In this document: positions 1 to 8,358 of the stretch, piece after piece
Layout: each line of letters starts with the position of its first letter
Position numbering within the stretch: position 1 is the stretch's first letter
Made by a program: the position numbers and the translations under genes
The notes under the pieces: model-generated
The model's database searches: none
What the model saw: the letters and a program-made list of their open reading frames with translations, nothing else
Told to the model about the DNA's origin: nothing
Assembly (NCBI RefSeq): GCF_004751985.1
Contig: NZ_CP038492.1
Span: 3,348,001 to 3,412,000, forward strand
Direction: 5' to 3'
Source: Rhodophyticola sp. CCM32
GTDB lineage: Bacteria > Pseudomonadota > Alphaproteobacteria > Rhodobacterales > Rhodobacteraceae
DNA: 64,000 bases

Positions 1-489
1 CTGGCGCGGATAGACCACACCGGTGGACAGGCCAAGCGCGGTATAGACCTTGCCCATCCATTCCGCGTCGCGCTTGGCAAGGTAATCATTGACCGTCACG
101 ATATGCACGCCCTTGCCGGTCAGCGCGTTCAGATAGGCGGGGAAGGTGGCGACAAGGGTTTTTCCCTCGCCGGTTTTCATCTCGGCGATATTGCCCTGAT
201 GCAGGAAAAGCCCGCCCATCAACTGCGTGTCAAAGGCGTGCAGGCCCAAGGCCCGGTGCGCGGCTTCACGACAATTTGCAAAGGCTTCGGGCAGAAGATC
301 GTTCAGCGCCTCGCCATTCTGGGCGCGGTTGCGCAATTCGGCGGTTTTCGCAACAATTTCCGTGTCGGTCAGTTTTTCAAATTCTGGCCCCAGGGCGTTG
401 ATCTGTTCGATCACAGGCCGCGCCGATTTCACTTTGCGATCGTTTGGCGTTCCAAAGACCTTCTTCGCGATGGTTCCAAACCCGAGCAT
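1..489 (-). CDS. secA: Preprotein translocase ATPase SecA, N-terminal part (cut by window edge)
   Basis: About 163 N-terminal residues are present; the rest lies beyond base 1. SecA is the cytoplasmic motor that pushes unfolded preproteins through SecYEG. The start [13 protein letters not shown] is family-typical, followed by the helical region and the nucleotide site with GEGKT inside the phrase [20 protein letters not shown], then [20 protein letters not shown] chose the ATG at 487-489. An in-frame ATG ten codons upstream ([10 protein letters not shown]) is possible and has a GGGGAA stretch before it. The gene is divergent from the exported parvulin at 708, which shares its 218-bp upstream region. 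Confidence 0.95.
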   Translation of the reverse strand, partial: MLGFGTIAKKVFGTPNDRKVKSARPVIEQINALGPEFEKLTDTEIVAKTAELRNRAQNGEALNDLLPEAFANCREAAHRALGLHAFDTQLMGGLFLHQGNIAEMKTGEGKTLVATFPAYLNALTGKGVHIVTVNDYLAKRDAEWMGKVYTALGLSTGVVYPRQ

Positions 490-707
490 ACTTTCAAACG
501 CCTTTTCCTGCGGGGCCATCAGCGGTATTCCCCGGTTGATCAGTTCATGTGTCGCATGCGACTTGTTTGGCCCATCGCAGCGGCCTAGATACGGCTGCAA
601 GACCGGCAGGCCCGAATTCAAACCCGTCAGGGACATAAGGGGCTGCCGGATATGTGTCAACGCGACCTGCGTGTTATCGTGTTGGTCGAAAAAAAGGACT
701 TCTGATT

Positions 708-1541
708 ATGAAACGTTTTCTTGCTGGTGCCACAATGGCGGCCCTTCTGGCTGTTCCGGCACAGGCCCAGGATGCAGACACTGTTCTGGCCACTGTGAAC
801 GGCACCGAGATTACCCTTGGCCATCTGATTGCGATGCAGGCGCTTTTGCCCGATCAATATCGCCAACTGCCCGATCAGACGCTGTTTGAGGGCATGCTGG
901 AACAATTGGTACAGCAAGAGGTTCTGGCAGGTCAGGCGCAGGAAATCATGACCGAGCGCATGACCCTTGGTCTGGAAAATGAGGAACGCGCGTTTCTGGC
1001 AGCGGCGATGATGGATGATGTCGCCATGGCCGAGTTGAGCGAGGAAGAGCTTCAGGCCGAATATGACCGGGTATACGGGTCTGCCGAACCGGCGCAGGAA
1101 TATAACGCGTCGCATATTCTGGTCGAAACCGAAGCGGAAGCGCAGGCCCTGGTTGAAGAGCTTGAAGGCGGTGCCGATTTCGCCGAACTGGCGCAACAGC
1201 ATTCCACCGGTCCGTCGGGCCCCAATGGCGGGCTGCTTGGCTGGTTCACCGCCGGTATGATGGTCCCCAGTTTTGAAGAGGCTGTTTTTACGCTGGAAGA
1301 AGGGGAGATTTCGGCCCCTGTTGAAACGCAGTTCGGCTGGCATGTCATTCTGCTCAATGAAAGCCGGTTGCAGGATGCGCCCGCGCTGGACGATGTGCGC
1401 GCCGAACTCACGCAGGAGCTGCGCCGCGCCCGGGTTGATGCCCGCGTGGCAGAGCTGACCTCGGAGGCTGAGATCGACCGGTCCGATCTGGAAGGGTTTG
1501 ATATGAGCCTGATCCGCGATATGGACCTGCTGACCAATTAA
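708..1541 (+). CDS. Exported parvulin-type peptidyl-prolyl cis-trans isomerase
   Basis: This is a 277-residue protein with an N-terminal signal peptide (MKRFLAGATMAALLAVPAQAQ). A SurA/PrsA-like helical chaperone region follows, then one parvulin domain at about residues 131-230, recognised by ASHILVETEAEA, GADFAELAQQHS, GGLLGWF and TQFGWHVILL. It should act in the periplasm on folding of exported and outer-membrane proteins. The start is the ATG preceded by AAAAAGGA; an upstream in-frame GTG at 654 would bury the signal peptide. The divergent position next to secA fits an export role. The exact subfamily (SurA, PpiD or PrsA type) is not settled. Confidence 0.92.
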   Translation: MKRFLAGATMAALLAVPAQAQDADTVLATVNGTEITLGHLIAMQALLPDQYRQLPDQTLFEGMLEQLVQQEVLAGQAQEIMTERMTLGLENEERAFLAAAMMDDVAMAELSEEELQAEYDRVYGSAEPAQEYNASHILVETEAEAQALVEELEGGADFAELAQQHSTGPSGPNGGLLGWFTAGMMVPSFEEAVFTLEEGEISAPVETQFGWHVILLNESRLQDAPALDDVRAELTQELRRARVDARVAELTSEAEIDRSDLEGFDMSLIRDMDLLTN

Positions 1542-1550
1542 GCAGGTTCG

Positions 1551-2816
1551 ATGAGCAGCGATACAGACTCAACGCCAGCGGTGTCGCCGCTGGCCCCCAA
1601 AAATGGCTTTCCGCCCCTGCCCCAGATCGCCGGTGTGCGGTTTGCGGCTGTGGCTGCGGGTGTGAAATACAAGGCCCGCACCGATGTGATGCTGGCCGAG
1701 ATTGCGCCGGGCGCCTCGGTTGCGGGGGTTTTCACCCGGTCGGCCACACGGTCCGCCCCGGTCCGCGATTGCGAGGCGAAACTGGCCGCCCTTGGCATCA
1801 GCGGGGCGGGGTTTGCCATTCTGGTCAATTCCGGCAATGCCAACGCCTTTACCGGGGCTGCGGGCGAGGCCACGGTGCAGACGGTCTGCGCCCGGCTCGC
1901 CGGGGTCATGGGCCTGCCCCCGGCCCATGTCTTCACCGCCTCGACCGGGGTGATCGGAGAACCGCTGCCGCCTGAAAAGATCACCGATGCGATTGCGGCG
2001 CTGAACGACACGCTGTCGCCAGACGGTGCCGAGGCGGCGGCGCGGGCGATCATGACCACCGACACATTCGCCAAGGGTGCGGCGGCCACAGCGCAGATCG
2101 GTGACACGCAGGTCAGCCTTGCGGGGTTTGCCAAAGGGTCAGGCATGATCGCGCCGGATATGGCGACGATGCTGGGCTATATCTTCACCGATGCGGCAAT
2201 TGATCAGCCGGTGCTTCAGGCGATGTTGCAGGATCTGACCGGGCGCAGCTTCAACGCGATCACCGTGGATAGCGATACCTCCACCTCGGACACGGTGATG
2301 TGTGTCGCAACCGGTGCGGCAGGCCACGCGCGGATCACATCCGCTGACAGTGCCGATGCCAGGGCATTTGCAGCCGCGCTTGAGGCGGTAATGAAAGACC
2401 TTGCCCTGCAAATCGTCCGCGACGGCGAAGGGGCAACCAAACTGGTCGAGGTGCAGGTGACCGGGGCCGACAGCACCGATGATGCGCAAAAGGTTGCGCG
2501 CGCCATTGCGAACTCTCCGCTGGTCAAGACCGCAATCGCGGGGGAAGACCCGAACTGGGGCCGTGTGGTCATGGCGGTCGGGAAATCCGGCGCAGAGGCG
2601 GATCGGGACCTTTTAAGCATCCGCTTCGGGGATATTCCGGTGGCTGAGAACGGATGGGTCGCGCCGGGCTATCATGAACAAGCCGGGGCCGCCTATATGA
2701 AAGCCCAGGAATTGCTGATCGCGGTTGATCTGGGTCTTGGCAGCGGCCATGCCACGGTCTGGACCTGTGATCTGACCCATGGCTATATCACCATCAATGC
2801 GGATTACCGGTCGTGA
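1551..2816 (+). CDS. argJ: Bifunctional ornithine acetyltransferase / N-acetylglutamate synthase ArgJ
   Basis: ArgJ transfers acetyl from N-acetylornithine to glutamate and also makes N-acetylglutamate from acetyl-CoA, which closes the cyclic arginine pathway. The 421 residues match the family length. The self-cleavage site lies in DMATMLGYIFTDA, with the nucleophilic Thr at about residue 206, so the precursor should split into alpha and beta chains. GSGMIAPDMAT and NSPLVKTAIAGEDPNWGR are family signatures. It starts ten bases after the parvulin gene and its stop overlaps the GTG of mutT by four bases, so argJ-mutT look co-transcribed. Confidence 0.96.
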   Translation: MSSDTDSTPAVSPLAPKNGFPPLPQIAGVRFAAVAAGVKYKARTDVMLAEIAPGASVAGVFTRSATRSAPVRDCEAKLAALGISGAGFAILVNSGNANAFTGAAGEATVQTVCARLAGVMGLPPAHVFTASTGVIGEPLPPEKITDAIAALNDTLSPDGAEAAARAIMTTDTFAKGAAATAQIGDTQVSLAGFAKGSGMIAPDMATMLGYIFTDAAIDQPVLQAMLQDLTGRSFNAITVDSDTSTSDTVMCVATGAAGHARITSADSADARAFAAALEAVMKDLALQIVRDGEGATKLVEVQVTGADSTDDAQKVARAIANSPLVKTAIAGEDPNWGRVVMAVGKSGAEADRDLLSIRFGDIPVAENGWVAPGYHEQAGAAYMKAQELLIAVDLGLGSGHATVWTCDLTHGYITINADYRS

Positions 2817-3211
2817 AGACCGTGCTTGTCTCTGCCGTTGCGCTGATCGACCCGGAGGGCCGGGTGCTGCTGGCGCAACGCCCCGAAGGCAAATCCATGG
2901 CCGGTCTGTGGGAATTTCCCGGCGGCAAGGTCGAACCGGGGGAAACGCCCGAGGTCGCGCTGATCCGGGAATTGAAGGAAGAACTGGGCATCGACACCTG
3001 GGCCAGTTGCCTGGCCCCCCTGACCTTCGCCAGCCACAGCTATGACGCGTTTCATCTTCTGATGCCGCTTTTCGTTTGCCGGAAATGGCAGGGTATTCCG
3101 GCCCCGCGGGAGGAGCAGGTGCTCAAATGGGTCCGCCCGAACGCGTTGCGTGACTACCCAATGCCCGCCGCAGACATCCCCCTGATCCCGATATTGCGCG
3201 ATTGGCTCTGA
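2813..3211 (+). CDS. mutT: MutT-type Nudix hydrolase (8-oxo-dGTP diphosphatase)
   Basis: The 132-residue protein carries a full Nudix box at about residues 37-60: GG-K-V-E-PGE, then RELKEELG, giving GX5EX7REUXEEXGU. The length and the N-terminal VSAVALIDPEGRVLLAQRP match MutT, which cleans 8-oxo-dGTP from the nucleotide pool. The start is GTG, overlapping the argJ stop by four bases, which suggests translational coupling. A strong hairpin follows the stop immediately. Other Nudix substrates cannot be excluded from sequence. Confidence 0.9.
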   Translation: MKTVLVSAVALIDPEGRVLLAQRPEGKSMAGLWEFPGGKVEPGETPEVALIRELKEELGIDTWASCLAPLTFASHSYDAFHLLMPLFVCRKWQGIPAPREEQVLKWVRPNALRDYPMPAADIPLIPILRDWL

Positions 3212-3232
3212 CCTGCATCGGCAGGTTTTCGC
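3209..3232 (+). terminator. Intrinsic terminator of argJ-mutT
   Basis: ACCTGC-atcg-GCAGGT is a perfect six-base stem with a tetraloop followed by TTTTCGCTT. It begins at the mutT stop codon and should end the argJ-mutT transcript. Confidence 0.75.
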
Positions 3233-3249
3233 TTCATGCACATAATTTA

Positions 3250-3327
3250 GGCTGTTTTTTCCGGAACGCCCCCGATTTGGGGCTGTTTTTTAAAAATTTT
3301 GCCATAAGCTTCTTTTGTAAACAGCCA
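3250..3327 (+). promoter_or_regulatory. AT-rich leader with direct and inverted repeats
   Basis: GGCTGTTTTTT occurs at 3250-3260 and again at 3281-3291, starts 31 bases apart (three helical turns). The reverse complement AAACAGCC follows at about 3319-3327, so the second copy can also form an eight-base stem with it. CCCC-gattt-GGGG sits between the copies. The base composition is clearly more AT-rich than the flanks. It immediately precedes a 44-residue gene and is probably its promoter/leader. Confidence 0.45.
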
Positions 3328-3337
3328 AATTGGGGAA

Positions 3338-3472
3338 ATGACTGTGTTAAAGACAATCACATTGGGGACATGTGTCTCGGTACAGGGCACCTTCGTTCGG
3401 GCGCTTGAAAACGGCAAGGTTGTGGTGCGTGTGGGCGACCGGATGTTTACCGGGCAACCCGTCACCGCCTGA
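3338..3472 (+). CDS. Small conserved-looking protein, 44 residues, unknown function
   Basis: The short reading frame runs from ATG 3338 to TGA 3472: MTVLKTITLGTC, a middle part VQGTFVRALENGKVVVRVG, and an end DRMFTGQPVTA. It looks like one small beta-barrel or beta-hairpin module. Alternating hydrophobic residues and sensible codon use support real coding, and I have the impression of similar mini-proteins in Rhodobacterales, which I cannot verify here. GGGGAA lies almost against the ATG, so initiation is unusual. It is convergent with thiQ. Confidence 0.5.
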   Translation: MTVLKTITLGTCVSVQGTFVRALENGKVVVRVGDRMFTGQPVTA

Positions 3473-3555
3473 CCATTTCAGGGTTTCATACCTGTAGAAT
3501 TCCCTGTCGCACGCCTGCGTGCGGCATGGGGCATTTACCCGGCATATGATTTCTA

Positions 3556-4248
3556 TCAGGTAAGCCAGGGCTGAAGCGGCGGCGGCGGGTCGGAAAGAAG
3601 CGTGGATGTCGGCCCCTGCATCAGGATTTTGCCACCTTCCATCAGACACAGATCCGTACAAAGGCCCTGCACATCGCGCAGATCATGGGTGACCATCACC
3701 AGTGTCAGCCCGGTCTGGTCACACAGCATCGCCACCAGCGCCAGCATGTCCCGCCGCAACCCCGGGTCCAGCGCGGAAAACGGTTCATCCATCAGGGCAA
3801 GCGGCCTGTCTCTCAACAGCATCCGCGCCAATGCCACCCGCGATTGCTGCCCCCCTGAAAGCGCGGCAGGCATGCGCCTTTCCATGCCACCCATCCCGAC
3901 CTGTGCCAGGCTTTCGCCCACGCGCGATTTCTGATCCGCATCCAGACGCAGATCACTGCCAAGCCCCAAGGCAACATTGTCGAACACATTGAGATGCGGG
4001 AACAGATTGCCATCCTGAAACAGAATGCTCAGCGGTCGGTCGGCCACCCGCGCGCGGCTTCGGTTTTTCCCGGCGATCATGATGTTGCCTGCATCCGGCA
4101 GAACAAAACCGGCAATCAGATTCAGCAGGGTCGATTTCCCGCTGCCCGAAGCCCCGAGGATCGCCAGCCGGCGCCCGCGCGCCAATGACAGATCGGCCTT
4201 AAGCGTGAAGCCGCCAAGCCGGGTGATTGTCTTTTCAAGATGCAGCAC
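3556..4248 (-). CDS. thiQ: Thiamine ABC transporter, ATP-binding protein ThiQ
   Basis: This is the cytoplasmic ATPase of the thiamine importer, about 230 residues. Visible motifs are Walker A GASGSGKST (residues 32-40), the Q-loop region LSILFQDGNLFPHLNV, the signature ALSGGQQSRVALAR, Walker B LALMDEPFSALD and the switch His in MVTHD. The chosen start is a GTG at 4246-4248, giving VLHLEKTITRL, which overlaps the thiP end by 14 bases. Longer in-frame extensions upstream are cysteine-rich and look non-coding. It is the last gene of thiBPQ. Confidence 0.93.
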   Translation of the reverse strand: MLHLEKTITRLGGFTLKADLSLARGRRLAILGASGSGKSTLLNLIAGFVLPDAGNIMIAGKNRSRARVADRPLSILFQDGNLFPHLNVFDNVALGLGSDLRLDADQKSRVGESLAQVGMGGMERRMPAALSGGQQSRVALARMLLRDRPLALMDEPFSALDPGLRRDMLALVAMLCDQTGLTLVMVTHDLRDVQGLCTDLCLMEGGKILMQGPTSTLLSDPPPPLQPWLT

Positions 4249-5797
4249 GCAAACGCCCCCCGCGATCAAACGCCCAGAACAGGGCCAAGCTGAGGCACAG
4301 CAGCAGCAGGGCCGCCCCTTGCGCATCATCGGTGCGGTATGATCCCATCAGCCGGTACATCTCCAGCGGCAGCGTCCCCTGCGCGGGGGAGGAAAACAGC
4401 GCAATCACACCCAGATCGCCCATCGACAGTGCAGCGGCCAGCCCGGCCCCGAAGCCAAGCGGCCCGCGGACACGCGGCAGGATCGCATGGCGCAGCCGGT
4501 TGAACCCGCCGAGACCAAGGGAATCCGCCAGCCGCCCTTGCGAGGTTTCGGCCTCTTGCAGGGCTGGTATCAGGGCGCGGAGCAGAAACGGCAGGCTCAT
4601 CATCGCATTGACCAGACCGGTGATCGGCAGCGCCAGAGAGACCGGGTTGGCCACAGGCTGCAGGATCAAAAACGCGCCGGTGCCGATCACCAGCGGCGAG
4701 ACCGCAATGCTCAGGGCGCCGATCATCTCCAGCCCGGTACGGGCGCGCCGCGCCATCAGGGCGGCCATCGGAAACGCCAAAGCAACCGCCAAAGCGGCAG
4801 AGGATATTGCCAGACCAAGGGATCGCAACGCGGCCTCCCAGACCGATACGGGCACCCCGGTAACAGCCATCAACCCTTTGCCCACAAGCGCCGCCAGCGG
4901 CAGCAGAAGGAACAGGGCCGCCACTGTGATCGCCAGCGCATCACTGGCCCGGCCGCGGGTTGCAAAAGCCTCCCACCGCATCGGCGGGCGGTCCAGACCG
5001 GTGCCGATCACGCGCGGCACCGCAACACGCAGAACCAGAAGCCCGGCGACGGCACAGATCGCAACCTGCACAAGCCCCAGCATCGCGGCCCGGCCCAGGT
5101 CAAAGTCAAACCGGAATGCCTGATAGATCGCCAGTTCCACCGTTGTGGCATTCGGCCCGCCGCCAAGCGTCAGTGCCACGGCAAAACTGGTGGTGCAGAT
5201 CAGAAAGATCACCAGAAACGCACCCGGTGCCGTGGCGCGCAGCATCGGCCATTCGAAATGCCGGGCAATATCGCGCGGCGTGAACCCCAGGGATGCGGCC
5301 AGCCGGGCCCGTTCTGCCGGGATCGCCAGCCAGCCTTGCAGGAACAGGCGCACCGCCAGCGGCAGGTTGAAGAAGATATGGGCCAGAACCAGGCCATGCA
5401 GGCCGTAGATCTCGATCGGGGGCAGGCCGATCAGACCCAGGGCCTGGCTGATCCAGCCATTGCGCCCGAACACCGCCAGCAATCCGAACACCGCCACGAT
5501 GACCGGCAGAATGAAAGGCGCGCCCATCAGGGTGACCAGCAGGCGTCGCCCCGGAAACACCCGCCGGGCCAGAGCGCGGGCAACGGGGATGGCCAAGCCC
5601 ACGCTCAACACTGCCGACAGCAGGGCCTGAAGCAGCGTGAAGCGGATCGCGGACCAGTCGGCTGCGCCAAGCTGCGCGCCCGCCTCTGCCCTCAAAGCAA
5701 CGGCGACAAGCGGCCCCAGTATCGCCAGGGCGACCCCGGCGGCGACAAACCCGCCGAGCGCGTGTAACAGCGTTACTGGCTGAGCGCGGTCAGCCAT
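4235..5797 (-). CDS. thiP: Thiamine ABC transporter permease ThiP
   Basis: A 520-residue inner-membrane permease made of two fused six-helix halves. Each half has a BPD-type EAA loop: RLAASLGFTPRDIARHFEWP in the first and GRLADSLGLGGFNRLRHAILP in the second. The double-length layout is typical of ThiP and of iron/thiamine-type permeases. It overlaps both neighbours (thiB by 25 bases, thiQ by 14), showing tight translational coupling. Together with the TPP riboswitch upstream, thiamine or its phosphates are the likely substrate. Confidence 0.93.
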   Translation of the reverse strand: MADRAQPVTLLHALGGFVAAGVALAILGPLVAVALRAEAGAQLGAADWSAIRFTLLQALLSAVLSVGLAIPVARALARRVFPGRRLLVTLMGAPFILPVIVAVFGLLAVFGRNGWISQALGLIGLPPIEIYGLHGLVLAHIFFNLPLAVRLFLQGWLAIPAERARLAASLGFTPRDIARHFEWPMLRATAPGAFLVIFLICTTSFAVALTLGGGPNATTVELAIYQAFRFDFDLGRAAMLGLVQVAICAVAGLLVLRVAVPRVIGTGLDRPPMRWEAFATRGRASDALAITVAALFLLLPLAALVGKGLMAVTGVPVSVWEAALRSLGLAISSAALAVALAFPMAALMARRARTGLEMIGALSIAVSPLVIGTGAFLILQPVANPVSLALPITGLVNAMMSLPFLLRALIPALQEAETSQGRLADSLGLGGFNRLRHAILPRVRGPLGFGAGLAAALSMGDLGVIALFSSPAQGTLPLEMYRLMGSYRTDDAQGAALLLLCLSLALFWAFDRGGRLRAAS

Positions 5798-6759
5798 ATG
5801 TCCAATGCCTCAGCCCGGGTTGCGGCGGCGGTGGCCGGGTCGAACAACAAGGCCCGGTCAGGTGTCATCAGGGTCTCAAACCCCTCTGGCAGGTGATCAG
5901 CGGGCAGGGCAGCCGGGTACATCCAGTTCGTGGTGGGAATCACCGCCTGAAACGGCTCTGTCAGCATGAAGGCCAGAAAATCACGCGCCAGATCGGGCTG
6001 ATCGCTGTTTGCCAGTAGTCCGGCCACTTCAACCTGCAGATAATGACCCTCTTCAAAGGCGGCGGCGGCCTTGCTGTCATCCTCCTCGGCAATCAGGTGA
6101 TAGGCGGGTGAGGTGGTGTAGGACAGGACCATATCCGCCTCCCCTTCCAGAAACAGGTCATAGGCGGTGGACCAGCCGGGCGTGACTGTCACGACATTGT
6201 CGGCCAAGCCTTCCCAGATCCCGGCAGCGGCATCGCCATAGGCGGCAGAAACCCACATCAGCAGGCCAAGACCGGGGGTGGAAGAGCGCGGGTCCTGTAT
6301 CACGATCCGGGCGTCACTTGCCGCAAGCTCTGTGAAACTGCCCGGCACATCGGTCATGTCCGTGTTGTAGACAAAGGCGAAATACCCCCAGTCAAACGGC
6401 AGAAAAACTTGATCCTCCCAACCCACAGGCAGGTCAAGTTCCGGCACGGTGATGCCGTGGGGCGCAAACAGGCCGGTCTGCTCTGCCGCATCCATCAGAT
6501 TGGTGTCGAGGCCAAGAACCACATCCGCATCAGAATGGGCGCCTTCCAGCCGGATACGTGCCAGAAGTGCGGCGCCATCTCCGGCACCGGTGAATTGCAG
6601 GTCGCAATCGCAGGTTTCCTCGAACGCCGCCTCGATCAGCGGGCCGGGGCCCCAATCGGCGACAAAGCTGTCATAGGTGTAAATCGACAAAACGGGTGTT
6701 TCTGCCGCAGCCGATGCTGCGATCAGGGAAAACGCCGTTGCCATGATGGTGTGTCTCAT
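5773..6759 (-). CDS. thiB: Thiamine-binding periplasmic protein ThiB
   Basis: A 328-residue periplasmic solute-binding protein with a clear signal peptide (MRHTIMATAFSLIAASAAAE). The mature start PVLSIYTYDSFVADWGPGP and the later WSTAYDLFLEGEADMVLSYTTSPAYH are typical of ThiB/TbpA. It delivers thiamine or TPP to ThiPQ. GGAGG at 6766-6770 precedes the ATG by six bases. It is the first gene of the operon and is preceded by a TPP aptamer, so expression should fall when TPP is plentiful. Confidence 0.94.
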   Translation of the reverse strand: MRHTIMATAFSLIAASAAAETPVLSIYTYDSFVADWGPGPLIEAAFEETCDCDLQFTGAGDGAALLARIRLEGAHSDADVVLGLDTNLMDAAEQTGLFAPHGITVPELDLPVGWEDQVFLPFDWGYFAFVYNTDMTDVPGSFTELAASDARIVIQDPRSSTPGLGLLMWVSAAYGDAAAGIWEGLADNVVTVTPGWSTAYDLFLEGEADMVLSYTTSPAYHLIAEEDDSKAAAAFEEGHYLQVEVAGLLANSDQPDLARDFLAFMLTEPFQAVIPTTNWMYPAALPADHLPEGFETLMTPDRALLFDPATAAATRAEALDIWLTALSQ

Positions 6760-6793
6760 CTCACGCCTCCATTGCGACGGGCGAAGTAAGGGT

Positions 6794-6811
6794 GAGACCC
6801 GGGTGGTCTTT
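6794..6811 (-). promoter_or_regulatory. Possible expression-platform hairpin of the TPP riboswitch
   Basis: On the minus strand, AGACC-ACCC-GGGTCT lies between the aptamer and the thiB ribosome binding site. It has no T-run in the thiB direction, so control could be at translation or by an alternative fold. The exact switching partners are not clear by eye. Confidence 0.4.
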
Positions 6812-6812
6812 T

Positions 6813-6896
6813 GCCTTCCCTCCGCCGGTCCTAACCGGTTCAGGTTCTACGGGTTCGCATCATGCATCTCAGGCCATTGGCCACCCCGAGGTAGGC
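6813..6896 (-). promoter_or_regulatory. TPP riboswitch (THI-box) aptamer
   Basis: Read on the minus strand, the core elements appear in order: CGGGGTG, then a short GGCC-aat-GGCC P3 stem, CTGAGAT, AACCCGT, GAACCTGA, CCGGTTAGGACCGG and CGGAGGGAAGG. The ends GCCTACCTC and GAGGGAAGGC pair as P1. This is the textbook thi-box arrangement and it lies upstream of thiBPQ. A GC-rich stem (CCCCGC-CGT-GCGGGG) lies just 5' of the aptamer. Confidence 0.95.
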
Positions 6897-6944
6897 ACAG
6901 GCCTATCCCCGCACGGCGGGGGTCGCAAGGTGAAACTTGTACGA

Positions 6945-6980
6945 TCTGAAAACTAGTTTAGCACTAAACTAGTTTTCAGA
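6945..6980. promoter_or_regulatory. Perfect palindrome with 17-bp arms between thi operon and aroC
   Basis: TCTGAAAACTAGTTTAG is followed by CA and then its exact reverse complement. Each arm itself contains the palindrome AAACTAGTTT, so two tandem operator-like units exist. The AT-rich block stands out from the GC-rich flanks. There is no T-run after it, so a regulator-binding site for thiB, aroC or both is more likely than a terminator. Confidence 0.65.
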
Positions 6981-7049
6981 GACCTGTCGCCTCTTGGCAT
7001 TTATGCCATTGGCGGCTAACCCGGCCCTGCAATCAAAGGCAGTCTTTCC

Positions 7050-8150
7050 ATGTCGCTCAACACATTCGGCCATCTGTTCCGTGTCACCACCTGGGGTGAA
7101 AGCCACGGGCCCGCCCTTGGCGCCACCGTCGATGGCTGCCCGCCCGGCGTGCCCATCGCCGCCGCGGACCTGCAACACTGGCTGGACCGGCGCAAACCGG
7201 GGCAGAACAAATACACCACCCAACGGCGGGAAGCCGATGAGGTGGAAATCCTGTCGGGCGTCTATGAGGGCCACAGCACCGGCACCCCGATCCAGTTGAT
7301 GATCCGCAACACCGATCAGCGTTCGAAAGACTATGGCGATATCGCTGAAAAATTCCGGCCCGGCCATGCGGATATCACCTATTGGCAGAAATACGGTATC
7401 CGTGACCCGCGTGGTGGCGGCCGGTCTTCGGCGCGGGAGACAGCGGCGCGGGTGGCTGCGGGCGGTGTGGCCCGGGCGGCGCTGACCCGTCTTCTGCCGG
7501 AGCTGAAGATCACCGGCTATATGGTGCAGATGGGGCCACATGCGATTGACCGGGCCAATATCGACCTGACCCGGATCGAGGAAAACCCGTTCTGGACACC
7601 GGATGCGGATGCCGCGCGGGACTGGGCCAGCTATCTGGATGGTTTGCGGAAATCCGGCGACAGCACCGGCGCTGTGATCGAATTGCTGGCCAGCGGCGTG
7701 CCCGCCGGTCTGGGCGCCCCGATCTATGGCAAGCTTGACACCGATCTGGCGGCGGCCTGCATGTCGATCAACGCGGTGAAAGCGGTCGAGATCGGCGAGG
7801 GCATGGGCGCCGCCGCGCTGACCGGCAGCGCCAATGCGGATGAGATCACCATGGGGCCAGACGGCCCTGTCTACAGCTCGAACCACGCAGGCGGCATTCT
7901 GGGCGGGATTTCCACCGGTCAGGATCTGGTGGTGCGGTTCGCGGTCAAACCGACCTCAAGCATTCTGACCCCGCGCAAGACCATCACCAAATCGGGCACG
8001 GCAACCGAGATCGTGACCAAAGGACGCCATGACCCCTGCGTCGGTATCCGCGCCGTCCCCGTGGGCGAGGCGATGATGGCCTGCGTTCTTCTGGACCATC
8101 TGCTGCTCCATCGTGGGCAGATGGGCGATGCGGGCGGCAAGATCGGCTGA
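7050..8150 (+). CDS. aroC: Chorismate synthase
   Basis: AroC makes chorismate from 5-enolpyruvylshikimate-3-phosphate with reduced FMN, the last shared step of aromatic amino-acid synthesis. The 366-residue length is normal. Signatures include [18 protein letters not shown] near the N-terminus, [20 protein letters not shown] in the middle and [16 protein letters not shown] near the C-terminus. It stands alone on the plus strand, with a large palindrome 70 bases upstream. Confidence 0.97.
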   Translation: MSLNTFGHLFRVTTWGESHGPALGATVDGCPPGVPIAAADLQHWLDRRKPGQNKYTTQRREADEVEILSGVYEGHSTGTPIQLMIRNTDQRSKDYGDIAEKFRPGHADITYWQKYGIRDPRGGGRSSARETAARVAAGGVARAALTRLLPELKITGYMVQMGPHAIDRANIDLTRIEENPFWTPDADAARDWASYLDGLRKSGDSTGAVIELLASGVPAGLGAPIYGKLDTDLAAACMSINAVKAVEIGEGMGAAALTGSANADEITMGPDGPVYSSNHAGGILGGISTGQDLVVRFAVKPTSSILTPRKTITKSGTATEIVTKGRHDPCVGIRAVPVGEAMMACVLLDHLLLHRGQMGDAGGKIG

Positions 8151-8164
8151 CGGCATGGATTTAA

Positions 8165-8262
8165 AGCACCCTGCCTTAAACTTGAATCACAAATACCCTG
8201 CCACGCTTCGCGTTCCCGGGACATTTGTGATGCGTGATGTCTCAGGTTTAAGGCAGCATGCT
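8165..8262 (-). repeat. Two-stem hairpin element, copy A
   Basis: On the minus strand an outer stem (CTGCCTTAAACCTGA against TCAAGTTTAAGGCAG, one mismatch, extended by AGCA/TGCT after a small internal loop) encloses TGAGACATCACGC and a perfect inner stem ATCACAAAT/ATTTGTGAT. The loop holds a small ACGC-gaa-GCGT hairpin. It lies between aroC and hxlR, downstream of hxlR in sense orientation. The same architecture recurs at 24527, 32068, 37896 and 57596. Confidence 0.7.
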
Positions 8263-8358
8263 GTAATCTGCACCACCGATCATCAAAATTCGGATTCGAG
8301 ATCAGTAGCTTGCTGACCCGGAGGCAGAGAATTTGAATCAGATTAAACGAGTTCTGCT

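Noticed and set aside
4487..5767. 426-codon plus-strand open frame over thiP
   Set aside because: Antisense to thiP, Gln/Arg-rich, no domain.
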